Source of the DNA: Rhodocyclaceae bacterium | GTDB lineage: Bacteria > Pseudomonadota > Gammaproteobacteria > Burkholderiales > Rhodocyclaceae | Assembly (NCBI GenBank): GCA_028714035.1 | Contig: JAQTNA010000030.1 | Coordinates: forward strand, 1 to 54,285 | Length of the DNA stretch: 54,285 nt | Reading direction: 5' to 3' | Shown here: positions 25,642 through 35,233 of the stretch, piece after piece | How positions within the stretch are numbered: the stretch's first letter is position 1 | How the letters are laid out: each line of letters opens with the position of its first letter | Program-made: the position numbers and the translations under genes | Notes under the pieces: generated by a model | Seen by the model: the letters and a program-made list of their open reading frames with translations, nothing else | Told to the model about the DNA's origin: nothing | The model's database searches: none

Positions 25642-25658
25642 GCGAATTGCGCGGGCGC

Positions 25659-25685
25659 TTGAAACTTTTTTGCTCCTTCTATAGT
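25659..25685 (+). promoter_or_regulatory. Putative sigma-70 promoter for the Bax-inhibitor-1 family gene
   Basis: TTGAAA (25659-25664) and TATAGT (25680-25685) are 15 nt apart, a slightly short spacer. The ATG lies 37 nt after the -10 element. Confidence 0.5.
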
Positions 25686-25722
25686 CTTACCGCCGCATTC
25701 CCCGTAAATAGGAGAGAACCTG

Positions 25723-26409
25723 ATGCAATACCCGTATGAAATCGCCGGCCGGGCCGGCTACGCCGCACAACAGAACCGCGTCCTGCGCAACACCTATGCC
25801 CTCCTGGCCCTTTCCATGGTGCCCACGGTCCTGGGGGCCATGATCGGTGTGCAACTGGGCTTTTCCTTCTTCCAGGGCAGCCCCCTGATGAGCTTCGTGC
25901 TGTTCCTGGCCCTGGCCTGGGGCTTCATGTGGGGCATCGAGAAGAACAAGGACAGCGGTGTCGGCGTCGCGCTCCTCCTGGGCTTCACCTTCTTCATGGG
26001 ACTCATGCTTTCCCGCATGCTCGGCTTCGCCCTGGGCTTTTCCAACGGAGCGACCCTGATCGCCCTGGCGGCCGGCGGCACCGGTGCCGTGTTCTTCACC
26101 CTGGCCGGCATCGCCACCACGACCAAGAAGGATTTCAGCGGCCTGTCCAAGTTCCTGTTCGTGGGCCTGGTGGTGCTCCTGTTGGCGTCGCTCGCCAACG
26201 TGTTCTTCCAGGTGCCGGCGCTGGCGCTCACCATCTCCGCCGCGGCGGTGATGCTCTTCTCGGTCTTCATCCTGGTGGATGTGAGTCGGGTCGTGACGGG
26301 CGGGGAGACCAACTACATCATGGCGACGCTGGCCATTTACCTGGACATCTACAACCTGTTCGTGAATCTGCTCAACCTGCTCCTGGCCTTTACCGGCGAG
26401 CGCGACTGA
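25723..26409 (+). CDS. Bax inhibitor-1/YccA family membrane protein
   Basis: The 228-residue protein has seven hydrophobic segments in the order usual for the UPF0005/TMBIM family, beginning with YALLALSMVPTVLGAMIGVQ. The conserved C-terminal YLDIYNLFVNLLNLL is present. Relatives act as pH-sensitive calcium leak channels or modulate FtsH proteolysis (YccA); the role here is not known. It ends before a strong terminator and appears monocistronic. Confidence 0.92.
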   Translation: MQYPYEIAGRAGYAAQQNRVLRNTYALLALSMVPTVLGAMIGVQLGFSFFQGSPLMSFVLFLALAWGFMWGIEKNKDSGVGVALLLGFTFFMGLMLSRMLGFALGFSNGATLIALAAGGTGAVFFTLAGIATTTKKDFSGLSKFLFVGLVVLLLASLANVFFQVPALALTISAAAVMLFSVFILVDVSRVVTGGETNYIMATLAIYLDIYNLFVNLLNLLLAFTGERD

Positions 26410-26431
26410 GCGCGATCCTGTCCGACAGGGT

Positions 26432-26460
26432 GAAAAAAGGCGGCTTTGCCGTCTTTTTTC
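26432..26460 (+). terminator. Rho-independent terminator after the Bax-inhibitor-1 family gene
   Basis: The stem gaaaaaaggcggc/gccgtcttttttc (one G-T pair) has a TTT loop. Both arms carry homopolymer runs, so it can stop transcription from either side. Confidence 0.88.
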
Positions 26461-26480
26461 ATGCACGGCCCGATTGTGAG

Positions 26481-26494
26481 TTGCGCAATATCAA
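26481..26494 (+). promoter_or_regulatory. Candidate FNR-type binding site
   Basis: The 14-mer ttgcgcaatatcaa has a perfect ATCAA right half and a TTG start in the left half of the FNR consensus TTGAT-N4-ATCAA. It lies 37 nt before the start of an FNR-type regulator gene, which suggests autoregulation. Confidence 0.45.
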
Positions 26495-26531
26495 CCGCAG
26501 TTCGTACGGTGTGGGGTAGCATGGCGACATC

Positions 26532-27242
26532 ATGACAAACCGATCCCATCCCCGTTGCCGGGAGATTAACTGGCAAGGGCAGGCTAACTGCAAGGTATGC
26601 ACCCTGCGCAAGGGTCTGCTGTTTGCCCGGTTGCCCGACGAGGCACTCGATGGCCTTCTGTCCGTCGAGCGCATGGTTCACGGTGCCAAGGCCGTGTTGT
26701 ATCAGGAGGGCGAGCCGGCCCTACACCTGTACTCTGTCCGCGAGGGCCTGGTGAAACTGGTGCAGAGGGCGCCCAACGGTAGCTCGCGCATCGTGCGACT
26801 TCTGAAGTCCGGGGATGTGGCCGGGCTCGAATCCCTGAGCGACGGGCGCTATCGCCATACCGCGGAGGCCATCCTGCCGACGCACCTGTGCCGTATCGCC
26901 GCCGAAGGCCTTTCCGCCATTCGCCACCGGTACTCCGAACTGTCCGACGAGTTGATGCAGCGCTGGCAACAATCCCTGGATCGGGCGGACGAAGTGATCA
27001 CCCAGCTTTCCACCGGCACGGCCCAGGGGCGGGTCGCACGCGTCCTGTTGTACACCCTGTCCGAACCGGGGAGCAACCGTTGCGTCGCCCTGACCCGGGA
27101 TGACCTGGCGGCTCTCCTTAGCCTCACGGTGGAGACGGTGAGCCGCACCGTGGCGGAATTCAAGCGCCAGGGCATCGTGAACGAGGAGCATGGCGTGTTC
27201 CACTTCGATCGCCTGGGCCTGGGCCGCGCCGCGACCCTGTAA
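26532..27242 (+). CDS. Crp/Fnr family transcriptional regulator, FNR-like with cysteines
   Basis: The 236-residue regulator has an N-terminal segment with Cys9, Cys20 and Cys23, a cyclic-nucleotide-binding-like beta-roll (about 30-130) with Cys120 in THLCRIAAEGL, and a C-terminal helix-turn-helix. The recognition helix LTVETVSRTVAEFKRQG keeps the Glu-Ser-Arg set that reads TTGAT in FNR. Cys120 aligns with FNR Cys122, but the N-terminal cysteine spacing (C-x10-C-x2-C) differs from FNR (C-x2-C-x5-C). It may bind an iron-sulfur cluster in a modified way. It is followed by the glycine riboswitch, but a shared function is not evident. Confidence 0.88.
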   Translation: MTNRSHPRCREINWQGQANCKVCTLRKGLLFARLPDEALDGLLSVERMVHGAKAVLYQEGEPALHLYSVREGLVKLVQRAPNGSSRIVRLLKSGDVAGLESLSDGRYRHTAEAILPTHLCRIAAEGLSAIRHRYSELSDELMQRWQQSLDRADEVITQLSTGTAQGRVARVLLYTLSEPGSNRCVALTRDDLAALLSLTVETVSRTVAEFKRQGIVNEEHGVFHFDRLGLGRAATL

Positions 27243-27263
27243 GCGGGTTCAGACACACTCCCC

Positions 27264-27292
27264 TTGCCAGCCTCTGCGCATTCCGGCAGAAT
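27264..27292 (+). promoter_or_regulatory. Putative promoter of the gcv operon
   Basis: TTGCCA (27264-27269) and CAGAAT (27287-27292) are 17 nt apart. Transcription would start at about 27298-27300, at the first stem of the glycine aptamer. Confidence 0.55.
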
Positions 27293-27296
27293 TCGC

Positions 27297-27488
27297 CCGT
27301 CGCTCGGGAGAGCGTTCCCGGCCTGGCAAGGGCTGGAGGACCGCCGAAGGCGCAATACCCGGAACCGCTCAGGCAAACGGACCGGCGACATGGAAAAATC
27401 TGGAGAGCGATGGCCCCGAGGGCCATCCACCGAAGGGGCACTCGAACGGCCAGCCGTTTGCAATCTCTCAGGTACCAAGGACAGATGG
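27297..27488 (+). promoter_or_regulatory. Tandem glycine riboswitch
   Basis: Aptamer 1 (about 27297-27385) has cgctcgggagagcg, then ccgccgaaggcgcaa and ctcaggcaaacggacc. Aptamer 2 (about 27398-27486) has atctggagagcgatgg, ccaccgaaggggca and ctctcaggtaccaaggacag. These match the conserved gcvT motif. P1 of aptamer 2 pairs ATCTG (27398-27402) with CAGAT (27482-27486). It precedes gcvT-gcvH-gcvPA-gcvPB, the usual target. Confidence 0.96.
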
Positions 27489-27521
27489 GGCGATGAACGC
27501 AAGTTCCTCGTCCCATTTTTG
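27485..27521 (+). terminator. Riboswitch expression-platform terminator
   Basis: A hairpin pairs atggggcga (27485-27493) with tcgtcccat (27508-27516), with an inner gaac/gttc stem and a GCAA loop, followed by TTTTG. Its 5' arm shares bases 27485-27486 with P1 of aptamer 2, so glycine-stabilised P1 should oppose the terminator and switch the operon on. Confidence 0.75.
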
Positions 27522-27554
27522 TTTCTGGAATAAACCTGAGAAAGAGCGGACAAC

Positions 27555-28640
27555 ATGCTGAACGAACTGAAGAAAACGCCCCTGAATGCGGCCCATGCCG
27601 CGGCCGGCGGCAAGCTGGTGGACTTTGCCGGCTGGGAAATGCCCCTGCATTACGGCTCCCAGGTCGCCGAACATCACCTGGTGCGCACGGCCGCGGGAAT
27701 GTTCGACGTCTCCCACATGCTGGCCATTGATCTCGTCGGGGATCAGGCCACCGCCTTCCTGCGCCGACTGCTGGCCAACGACGTGGCGAAGCTCAAGGAA
27801 GCGGGGAAGGCCCTCTACTCCTGCATGCTGCGCCCGGATGGCTGCGTCATTGACGACCTCATCGTCTATTTCTTCGGTCCCGGCGACTACCGCATCGTGG
27901 TCAATGCCGGCACCGCCGACAAGGATCTGGCCTGGATGCGGGAGCAGGCCGCGTCCTTCGGCGTGACGCTCGAGCCCCGCCGCGACCTGGCCATGATCGC
28001 CGTACAGGGGCCCCAGGCCCGGGCGGCGGTATGGCGGGCTCTGCCGGGGTCCGATAGCGTTTCCGCACATCTCAAGCCCTTCCAGGCTGCCCGCCTGGGT
28101 GCCATGACCGTCTGCCGCACCGGCTACACGGGCGAGGACGGCTTCGAGATCATGGTGCCGGTGGCCGCAGCGGAGATGCTCTGGAATGCCCTGATCGAGG
28201 CGGGCGTGAAGCCGGCCGGCCTGGGCGCCCGGGATACCCTGCGCCTGGAAGCCGGCATGAACCTCTACGGCCAGGACATGGACGAGACGGTCACGCCCCT
28301 GGAGTCGGGTCTTGCCTGGACCGTGTCGCTCAACGACGACCGGGACTTCATCGGCAAGCCTGCCCTCATGGCCCAGACCAGTCCCCGGCCCTTCCTGGGG
28401 CTCCTGCTCCTGGACAAGGGCGTGCTGCGTGCCCACCAGAAGGTCGTTGCGGCAAACGGCGAGGGCGAGATCACCAGCGGCAGCTTTTCCCCCACCCTGA
28501 ACCAGTCCATCGCCCTGGCGCGCCTGCCCGTGGGTACCGCCGTCGGCGACGAAGTGCAGGTGGATGTGCGTGGCAAGCTCTTGAAGGCCAGGGTGGTGAA
28601 GCCCGTCTTCGCCCGCCACGGCAAGTCCATGATTTCCTGA
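27555..28640 (+). CDS. gcvT: Glycine cleavage system T protein (aminomethyltransferase)
   Basis: The 361-residue tetrahydrofolate-dependent enzyme releases ammonia from the lipoyl-bound intermediate and makes methylene-THF. Signatures are [35 protein letters not shown], the [15 protein letters not shown] loop and [20 protein letters not shown]. The length is normal. It is the first gene behind the glycine riboswitch, with gcvH 43 nt downstream. Confidence 0.97.
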   Translation: MLNELKKTPLNAAHAAAGGKLVDFAGWEMPLHYGSQVAEHHLVRTAAGMFDVSHMLAIDLVGDQATAFLRRLLANDVAKLKEAGKALYSCMLRPDGCVIDDLIVYFFGPGDYRIVVNAGTADKDLAWMREQAASFGVTLEPRRDLAMIAVQGPQARAAVWRALPGSDSVSAHLKPFQAARLGAMTVCRTGYTGEDGFEIMVPVAAAEMLWNALIEAGVKPAGLGARDTLRLEAGMNLYGQDMDETVTPLESGLAWTVSLNDDRDFIGKPALMAQTSPRPFLGLLLLDKGVLRAHQKVVAANGEGEITSGSFSPTLNQSIALARLPVGTAVGDEVQVDVRGKLLKARVVKPVFARHGKSMIS

Positions 28641-28683
28641 TCCTGACGAGTCATTCAAACCAAATTTTTACCGGAGACCATCC

Positions 28684-29070
28684 ATGAGCATCCCCGCCGA
28701 TCTGAAATACACCAAATCCCACGAATGGGCCAAGCTGGAAAGCGACGGCACCGTGCTGGTGGGCATCACCGACCATGCCCAGGAAGCCCTGGGCGACATC
28801 GTTTTCCTGGAACTGCCGGAAGCCGGGCGTGTGGTGGCCGCGGGCGAGGAATGCGCCGTGGTGGAGTCGGTCAAGGCCGCCTCCGACATCTATGCCCCCA
28901 TCGCCGGGGAGATCGTCGCCGCCAATGACGAGGCCGCCGCCGCCCCGGAATCGGTGAACACCGATGCCTATGGCGCCTGGCTGTTCCGCATCAGGCCGAC
29001 CAACGTCGGCGAACTGGATGGCCTCCTGGACGCCGCCGGCTACGAGGCCGCCGCCGCTGAGGACCACTAA
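28684..29070 (+). CDS. gcvH: Glycine cleavage system H protein
   Basis: The 128-residue lipoyl carrier shuttles the aminomethyl group between P, T and L proteins. The lipoylated residue is Lys64 in [20 protein letters not shown]. The N-terminal [15 protein letters not shown] is typical, as is the C-terminal [14 protein letters not shown]. Repeat I copy 2 separates it from gcvPA. Confidence 0.97.
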   Translation: MSIPADLKYTKSHEWAKLESDGTVLVGITDHAQEALGDIVFLELPEAGRVVAAGEECAVVESVKAASDIYAPIAGEIVAANDEAAAAPESVNTDAYGAWLFRIRPTNVGELDGLLDAAGYEAAAAEDH

Positions 29071-29088
29071 TTGGAAAGCTGGAAAAGA

Positions 29089-29188
29089 CGGTAAGCGGTA
29101 AGCGGTGAGCATCTTCGATTTACGCCCGAGAGGCTGAACACCCGCTTACCGCTCACCGCTTACCCCTCACTGCTTACCCCTCACCTCT
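29089..29188. repeat. Intergenic palindromic repeat, family I, copy 2
   Basis: The left arm (29089-29110) is acggtaagcggtaagcggtg; the right arm (29141-29188) has cccgcttaccgctcaccg followed by a further three degenerate ttacc-type units. It occupies nearly the whole gcvH-gcvPA gap, 15 nt before the gcvPA start, where no clear ribosome-binding site is seen. Confidence 0.85.
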
Positions 29189-29203
29189 CACGCTTTTCGA
29201 CCC

Positions 29204-30604
29204 ATGCCCTTCATACCCCATACTCCTGAAGACCTGTCGGCCATGTTGGCCTCGGTGGGTGCGGCTTCGCTGGACGCCCTGTTCGACGAAATTCCGGCGG
29301 AACTCCTCTCCGGGGAACTCACCGGATTGCCTCCCGCATTGAACGAGATGCAGGTGACGCGCCTGGCGACGGAGCGTGCCGAGGGCGACGGCCGCTGGCT
29401 GTCCTTCCTGGGCGCGGGTGCCTATGAGCACCATATTCCCGCCGCCGTCTGGCAACTGGCGGGCCGGGGCGAGTTCTACACCGCCTACACGCCTTACCAG
29501 GCGGAGGCCAGCCAGGGCACGCTGCAACTCCTGTACGAGTGGCAGACCATGATGTCCTCCCTCACGGGCATGGACGTGTCCAATGCCAGCCTCTACGACG
29601 GTGCCTCCTCCCTGTCGGAGGCGCTGCTCATGGCGGTGCGGGCGAGCAAGAAGGGCATACGCCGGGTGCTGGTGGCGGCGAGCCTGAACCCGCTCTACCG
29701 GGCCGCGGCCAAGGCCATCGTCGGGCAGCAGGGCATCGAGGTGGTGGAGATCGGCTTCGACGCCGCCACCGGCCGGATTGACCGGGCCGCCCTGGAAGCG
29801 GCCGGGCAGACGCCCTTCGCGGCCCTGGCCATCGGCGCTCCCAACTTCTTCGGCGTGCTGGAGGAACCGGACGAGATCACCGACTGGGCCCACGGCCAGG
29901 GTGCCCTGATGATCGGGGTGTGCAATCCCCTGGCCCTGGCCCTGGTGACGCCCCCCGGCGCATGGGGCACGAGCGGCGCGGACATCGCCTGCGGCGACGC
30001 CCAGCCCCTGGGCATCCCGCTCGCGGGCGGCGGTCCCTACCTGGGCATCCTGGCCTGCAAGCAGGCTTATGTGCGCCAGATGCCGGGACGCATCGTCGGC
30101 CGCACGGTGGACCTGGAAGGCCGCACCGGCTTCACCCTCACCCTGCAGGCCCGGGAGCAGCACATACGTCGCTCCAAGGCCACGTCCAACATCTGCACCA
30201 ACCAGGGGCTCATGGTCACCGTGGCCACCCTGCACATGGCGCTTCTGGGGGCGGAGGGGCTGAAGAACGCCGCCGCGCAGAGCCACGCGAACACCCGCGC
30301 GCTGCTGGATCTCCTGACCGCCATTCCCAACGTCAAGCGCGTCTTCGTCGCGCCCTTCTTCCACGAGGCCGTGATCCGCATCAACGGCAATGTGGACGAA
30401 GTGCTGCGCGCCCTGCGCGCCCGGGGCATCCTGGGGGGCTACGGGCTCGGACGCGATTACCCGGAACTGGCCGATGCGATCCTGTTCTGCGCCACCGAGA
30501 CCCGTACCCCCGGCGACATGGAGTCTTATGCCGAACAGTTGGGGCGTATCCTGGGCCGCCGACGCGAAGGCCCGTCCTGTACCGGTTTGAAGCCCCGCTG
30601 GTAA
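29204..30604 (+). CDS. gcvPA: Glycine dehydrogenase (decarboxylating) subunit 1
   Basis: The 466-residue alpha-type half of the split P-protein has the conserved start [19 protein letters not shown], the [19 protein letters not shown] segment and [18 protein letters not shown]. It forms a heterotetramer with the PLP-carrying subunit 2 and decarboxylates glycine. The N-terminus matches the family, so the start is sound despite the lack of a visible ribosome-binding site next to repeat I2. The last 15 residues ([14 protein letters not shown]) look unconserved. Confidence 0.96.
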   Translation: MPFIPHTPEDLSAMLASVGAASLDALFDEIPAELLSGELTGLPPALNEMQVTRLATERAEGDGRWLSFLGAGAYEHHIPAAVWQLAGRGEFYTAYTPYQAEASQGTLQLLYEWQTMMSSLTGMDVSNASLYDGASSLSEALLMAVRASKKGIRRVLVAASLNPLYRAAAKAIVGQQGIEVVEIGFDAATGRIDRAALEAAGQTPFAALAIGAPNFFGVLEEPDEITDWAHGQGALMIGVCNPLALALVTPPGAWGTSGADIACGDAQPLGIPLAGGGPYLGILACKQAYVRQMPGRIVGRTVDLEGRTGFTLTLQAREQHIRRSKATSNICTNQGLMVTVATLHMALLGAEGLKNAAAQSHANTRALLDLLTAIPNVKRVFVAPFFHEAVIRINGNVDEVLRALRARGILGGYGLGRDYPELADAILFCATETRTPGDMESYAEQLGRILGRRREGPSCTGLKPRW

Positions 30605-30675
30605 GCGTCATGTCTGCCACCGTAAGCGCTCATGCTCGGACGCTCACCCCCCATATGGAAGTCGTGGTAAAGCGC

Positions 30676-30715
30676 CCCTCACTCCCAACCCCTCTCCCGC
30701 GAGGGGCGAGGGGTG
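30676..30715. repeat. Intergenic repeat, family G, copy 2
   Basis: The string cccctcactcccaacccctc followed by tcccgcgaggggcgagggg forms a hairpin of the same type as the repeat at 5071-5110. It lies in the 149 nt gap between gcvPA and gcvPB. Confidence 0.75.
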
Positions 30716-30753
30716 CTTCGTGAGTCGCTTCGCGACTAGGTAAAGGAAGCAAC

Positions 30754-32196
30754 ATGCTGATATTCGAACATTCCCGCCCCGGACGGGGCAACCCCTCCCA
30801 GGCGCCCGCCGCCGTCGGCTGCGACGACCTGCCGGAGGCCCTGCGCCGCAAGTCGGCGCCGATGCTGCCCCGGGTATCCGAACTGGATGCCGTGCGCCAC
30901 TACACCCGGCTGTCGCAGAAGAACTTCTCCATTGACACCCAGTTCTACCCCCTGGGCAGTTGCACCATGAAGTACAACCCGCGGGCCTGCCACAGCCTGG
31001 CGAGCCTGCCCGGCTTCCTGTCCCGCCATCCCCTGGCGCCGGCCGAGACCGGGCAGGGTTTTCTGGCCTGCCTGTTCGAGTTGCAGGAAATCCTGAAGGA
31101 AGTGACCGGCATGGCCGGCGTTTCCTTGACACCCATGGCCGGCGCCCAGGGCGAATTCGCCGGCATCGCCATGATCCGGGCCTACCACGAGGCGCGAGGC
31201 GACACGGCGCGCAGGGAAATCATCGTGCCCGACGCGGCCCACGGCACCAACCCGGCCACCGCCGCCATGTGCGGTTACACGGTGAAGGAAATCCCGACCA
31301 ACAAGGATGGGGACGTGGACCTGGAAGCCCTGCGCGCCGCGGTGGGACCGCAGACCGCCGGGCTCATGCTCACCAACCCCTCCACCCTGGGCGTGTTCGA
31401 GCAGAACATCGTGGCCATCCAGAAGATCGTGCATGCCGCGGGCGGCCTGTCCTACTACGACGGGGCGAATCTCAACGCCATCCTGGGCAAGGTGCGCCCG
31501 GGCGACATGGGCTTCGACGTCATCCACATGAATCTGCACAAGACCTTTTCCACGCCCCACGGCGGCGGCGGGCCGGGCGCGGGGGCGGTGGGCTTCTCCG
31601 AGCGGCTCCTGCCCTTCCAGCCGATCCCGGTGGTGGCAAAGGAGGGCGCCGCCTACCGCTGGCTGACCGAAGCCGATCTGCCCCGGAGCATCGGCCGCCT
31701 GTCCGCCTTCATGGGCAACGCCGGCATCCTGATGCGTGCCTGGGTCTATGCCCGCATGCTGGGCGCGGAGGGCCTGCACCGGGTGGCGGAATACGCCACC
31801 TTGAACGCCAACTACCTGATGGCGGAGCTCTCGAAGGCCGGCTTCACGGTCGCCTTCCCGCAGCGCCGCGCCAGCCACGAGTTCATCGTCTCCATCAAGC
31901 CGGTGAAGGACGAGACCGGCATTTCCGCCATGGATTTCGCCAAGCGCCTGCTGGACAAGGGCTTCCACGCACCCACCACCTACTTCCCCATGCTGGTGCC
32001 GGAGTGCCTGCTGATCGAGCCGACGGAGACGGAATCGAAGGAGACCCTGGATGCCTTCGTTACCGCCATGAAGGAAATCCTGGCGGAAACGAAGTCCGAC
32101 CCGGCCCTGGTCAAGGGGGCGCCCTGGACCCTGCCGGTGCGCCGCCTGGACGACGTGAAGGCGGCCCGGGAACTGGATCTGGCCTGGAAGGGGTAG
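30754..32196 (+). CDS. gcvPB: Glycine dehydrogenase (decarboxylating) subunit 2
   Basis: The 480-residue PLP-carrying half of the split P-protein has Lys263 in [16 protein letters not shown] as the Schiff-base residue. Other landmarks are the [20 protein letters not shown] segment and [17 protein letters not shown]. Together with gcvPA, gcvT and gcvH it completes the cleavage system except the shared L protein (lipoamide dehydrogenase), which is not in the window. Confidence 0.97.
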   Translation: MLIFEHSRPGRGNPSQAPAAVGCDDLPEALRRKSAPMLPRVSELDAVRHYTRLSQKNFSIDTQFYPLGSCTMKYNPRACHSLASLPGFLSRHPLAPAETGQGFLACLFELQEILKEVTGMAGVSLTPMAGAQGEFAGIAMIRAYHEARGDTARREIIVPDAAHGTNPATAAMCGYTVKEIPTNKDGDVDLEALRAAVGPQTAGLMLTNPSTLGVFEQNIVAIQKIVHAAGGLSYYDGANLNAILGKVRPGDMGFDVIHMNLHKTFSTPHGGGGPGAGAVGFSERLLPFQPIPVVAKEGAAYRWLTEADLPRSIGRLSAFMGNAGILMRAWVYARMLGAEGLHRVAEYATLNANYLMAELSKAGFTVAFPQRRASHEFIVSIKPVKDETGISAMDFAKRLLDKGFHAPTTYFPMLVPECLLIEPTETESKETLDAFVTAMKEILAETKSDPALVKGAPWTLPVRRLDDVKAARELDLAWKG

Positions 32197-32295
32197 CAAG
32201 CCCCGCCGGGAAAGGGATGTCGCCCGCGGCCGTGGAAGTCGGCCCGGGGCGGCATGGCCTTGCGCGACGCCCGCCGCCACGCGGATGCCAGACCG

Positions 32296-33510
32296 CTAGA
32301 ACAACTGAATCGCGGGTGGGGGCGGCTCGGAATCGTCGAAATCCAGGTTCAGGCTTAGGTCGCCCGGGACCGTGGACAGCGGGTTCATGATGTCCGCGAT
32401 ACGGCCGGCGATTTCGTTCAGCGCTGTTTCGGTCTGGTTGCTGAAATCGTAGATTTCGGTCAGCTGCCGAGTTTTCTCCCGCACGATGCCCTCGATGTGG
32501 GCTTCCTGGTCTTCGGACAGGCCAAGAGAGGCGAAAGCCTTGGCCAGGTCGTCCAGAAGATCCTGGGTTGCGGCCGAGCCCTGGTCGCGCGCCAGGCGAT
32601 AATTGCTGTCGAAATCGCTCACCGCCCGTTGTAATTCGTCCAGCAATCCCCTCGCTGTCGCCTTGGACTGGGCGTTTTCCGCCTTGGTAATCTGGCTCTG
32701 CAACCGGGCGTTGGCGCATTCGGCGGCAATGGCCAAGTGGTCGCGAATACGGCCACAGAACTCCTGATCGTGCAAGGGCATGTTGTTGATCAGGATGGTG
32801 ATGTGCTCAAAGTTGTAGGCCGCGCGCGTCTTGAACTGGAGGATGCGATCCATATTCCGTACATGGTTGATGACGGCCACCTCGAAGGGGCGGTTTTCGC
32901 CTTCCTCGCTGACCGTCAGTTCCACGCCGGGCATGCGGAGCTGGATGGCGGACTGGAGCTTGTAACCCCTCAGCAGCTCGAACAGCAGGTTGAGCAGGCT
33001 GCGGGGATGCTCGCAATCATTGAGCTGGCGCAGGAATTTTATCAGCCCCACGTATTCGTCCAGGTTGGCGAGCACGAGCGTTGCCAGTTCATCCGACGAT
33101 TTGGCCACCTCCAGCAAGGCGCCCTTGGCGCGCTCGATGCGCCGGAGGTTTTCGATCTTGCGATTGAGGATGGTGACGTCAAACGGCTTGACCACGTAGT
33201 CATCGCCGCCGCTGTCGTAGCCCGCCAGCATGGTGTCGAGGTCGTCATGGGACGAGATGAATATGACCGGTATGTCCTTGGCGTCGGGAATGTCCTTGAT
33301 CCGTCGGCAGAGCTCGTGGCCGTTGATTCCGGGCAGGTTAACATCGAGCAGGAACAGGCTCGGCAGCCTGCGCCCCAGATTCTTCAGGCAGCTTTCCGCC
33401 GAATCGAAGGCCTCGAAGGCGTACTGGTCGCCCAGCACGGACTCGAGCAGCAGCCGCATGGTTTCGTCATCGTCGACAACAAATACTGTGTAGCCGGCTT
33501 CCATATTCAT
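32296..33510 (-). CDS. Response regulator with receiver and GAF-like C-terminal region
   Basis: The 404-residue protein has a receiver domain with Asp56 in [15 protein letters not shown] and Lys in [12 protein letters not shown]. It is followed by helical linkers and a region (about 165-275; [20 protein letters not shown] to [20 protein letters not shown]) resembling GAF-type or regulator-associated sensor domains. The C-terminal 120 residues are helical, and the end is acidic and proline-rich ([16 protein letters not shown]). No DNA-binding or catalytic output domain is recognised. Its ATG overlaps the stop of the upstream kinase gene (ATGA), so the two work together. Confidence 0.78.
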   Translation of the reverse strand: MNMEAGYTVFVVDDDETMRLLLESVLGDQYAFEAFDSAESCLKNLGRRLPSLFLLDVNLPGINGHELCRRIKDIPDAKDIPVIFISSHDDLDTMLAGYDSGGDDYVVKPFDVTILNRKIENLRRIERAKGALLEVAKSSDELATLVLANLDEYVGLIKFLRQLNDCEHPRSLLNLLFELLRGYKLQSAIQLRMPGVELTVSEEGENRPFEVAVINHVRNMDRILQFKTRAAYNFEHITILINNMPLHDQEFCGRIRDHLAIAAECANARLQSQITKAENAQSKATARGLLDELQRAVSDFDSNYRLARDQGSAATQDLLDDLAKAFASLGLSEDQEAHIEGIVREKTRQLTEIYDFSNQTETALNEIAGRIADIMNPLSTVPGDLSLNLDFDDSEPPPPAIQLF

Positions 33511-35033
33511 TCACCCCTTTGTTGATCCTGGCGCATCCAGTCGTTCAGGCTGTGTGCCAGCAGTTCGTAGTCAGCGATCACTTGGTGCAGCGGAAGGGCA
33601 TCGGGCGGCCCGCCGCGCTTCAGTTGAGCATTCATTTCCTTCAATTGGCTGGACATGGAGCGTCCCCCGATCTGGGCGACCAGGGCCGTGAGCTTGTGGA
33701 TCATGCCATCGGCTTCCGCTCGGTCCCCGGCCGCGGCGGCCGACTGGAGCCGGTCCAGATACTTCGGGATGTTGCCCATGGCCGAGCGGATGATTTTCTC
33801 GGCCAGGCTTCGATTGCCTCCCAGCTGGGACATGAGCAGGGATTCGTCAAACACGGGCGGCCTGGCTTCCGGCAGCCCGGGCGAGGCCGGGTGTGGCCCG
33901 GGCTGTGCGCAGGCCGCGCCGGGGCCGGAATCGGCGGACCGGGGCGGGTTCCCTGGCGCGTCATCCGGATTCGGCCTCGGGGTCACGCTCCCCCTCAGCC
34001 ATTTCAGCAGGACGGCATGAAGCAGCCCGGGTGCCACGGGCTTCGACAGGAAATCGTTCATGCCGGCCGCGAGGCAGTTCGCCCTGTCCTCGGTGAAGGC
34101 GTTGGCGGTCATGGCCAGGATGGGCACCGTTTCCCTGCCGGGGAGACGGCGAATCTGCCGGGCCGCCGCCAGGCCGTCCATTTTCGGCATCTGCATGTCC
34201 ATGAGGATGAGGTCGTAGGCCTTCTGCCTCGCCTTCTCGACCGCCAGAATGCCGTTCTCGGCGCTGTCAATGACGAGGCCGGTGTTGCACAGGAGTTCCA
34301 GCGCGATGTCCCGATTGATGCGTTCGTCGTCCACCAGGAGTACCGTTCGGCCGCCATGGTCGCGCGCCAGGACTGCTTCCGGGTTCTCGTCGTCCGTGCT
34401 CGGGGGGGCCGGGAGGGAGGCGTTGGTGCTCTCCTTGAGCCGGGCGGTAAACCAGAAGAGGCTGCCGGCCCCCGGGGTGCTGCTGGCCCCGGCATCGCCG
34501 CCCATGAGCTGTGCCAGCTTCCGGGTGATGGCCAGGCCCAGGCCCGTGCCGCCGTATTCCCGCGTGGTCGAATTGTCCGCCTGGTCGAAGGCGGACAATA
34601 GGCGGCCGAGCTGCTCCTCGGTGATGCCGATGCCCGTGTCTGCCACTTCGAAGCGTAGCAGCCTAGTGTCGCCGTTCGTTTCCAGCAGCCGGGTGCGGAT
34701 GGTGATCGTGCCGGTCTCGGTGAACTTGATGGCATTGTTGGCGTAGTTGATCAGCGCCTGGGACAGCCGGGTGGGGTCGCCGCGCAGCTGGCTCGGCAGA
34801 TGCTCGGTGTCCATGACCAGGTGCAGGCCCTTGGCGGCCGCCTGGGGAGACAGGATGCCGGCGATCCGGGACATGAGTTCCGGCAGGGACATGTCGGCTT
34901 CATCGAGGGCCAGCTTGCCGGCTTCGATCTTGGACAGGTCGAGGATGTCGTTGATGCTGGACAGCGGGTCGTGCTCGTCGGCCACGAGGCGGCGATCGAG
35001 TGCGTGGGCGGTTGCAGGCGCGTGGGAGTGCAT
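33507..35033 (-). CDS. N-terminally truncated hybrid histidine kinase (HATPase-REC-Hpt) lacking the H-box
   Basis: The 508-residue product enters the kinase fold only at the second HisKA helix ([20 protein letters not shown]). The preceding helix with the phosphorylated histidine (H-x-x-R-T-P) and any sensor domain are absent, replaced by [16 protein letters not shown]. The ATPase boxes are intact ([34 protein letters not shown]), as is a receiver ([15 protein letters not shown]). The C-terminal Hpt-like helix has a degenerate motif ([14 protein letters not shown]). It cannot autophosphorylate in the usual way; it may be a decayed gene or a phosphorelay accessory. The start codon is uncertain. 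Confidence 0.78.
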   Translation of the reverse strand: MHSHAPATAHALDRRLVADEHDPLSSINDILDLSKIEAGKLALDEADMSLPELMSRIAGILSPQAAAKGLHLVMDTEHLPSQLRGDPTRLSQALINYANNAIKFTETGTITIRTRLLETNGDTRLLRFEVADTGIGITEEQLGRLLSAFDQADNSTTREYGGTGLGLAITRKLAQLMGGDAGASSTPGAGSLFWFTARLKESTNASLPAPPSTDDENPEAVLARDHGGRTVLLVDDERINRDIALELLCNTGLVIDSAENGILAVEKARQKAYDLILMDMQMPKMDGLAAARQIRRLPGRETVPILAMTANAFTEDRANCLAAGMNDFLSKPVAPGLLHAVLLKWLRGSVTPRPNPDDAPGNPPRSADSGPGAACAQPGPHPASPGLPEARPPVFDESLLMSQLGGNRSLAEKIIRSAMGNIPKYLDRLQSAAAAGDRAEADGMIHKLTALVAQIGGRSMSSQLKEMNAQLKRGGPPDALPLHQVIADYELLAHSLNDWMRQDQQRGE

Positions 35034-35233
35034 CGGAAAATGTCCCTGAGAACGACAGACGGGTATATCGGCGGGGGGCGCGCATACTTGACCGGCAATT
35101 CCGGGAAAAATTTCGGGATGTGGAGCCCCCCAAGCCGGCGTTGGATAGCGCCAGGCCTTGAGTCGGCAGGTGTCAGCCCGGGGAAGCCGACTGTCTCGCG
35201 TCGGGTCGCATTGAGCCGCCCCGGCGTCTTGCC

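Noticed and set aside
23816-29188. Tandem gtaagcg words as a possible CRISPR array or iteron set
   Set aside because: Words are contiguous without unique spacers, and the units form inverted arms; no cas or rep gene is nearby.
34751-35098. Frameshift that might restore the missing H-box of the truncated kinase
   Set aside because: The overlapping frame here and the sequence up to 35233 contain no H-E-[IL]-R-T-P-like motif in any frame I read, so true truncation is more likely.
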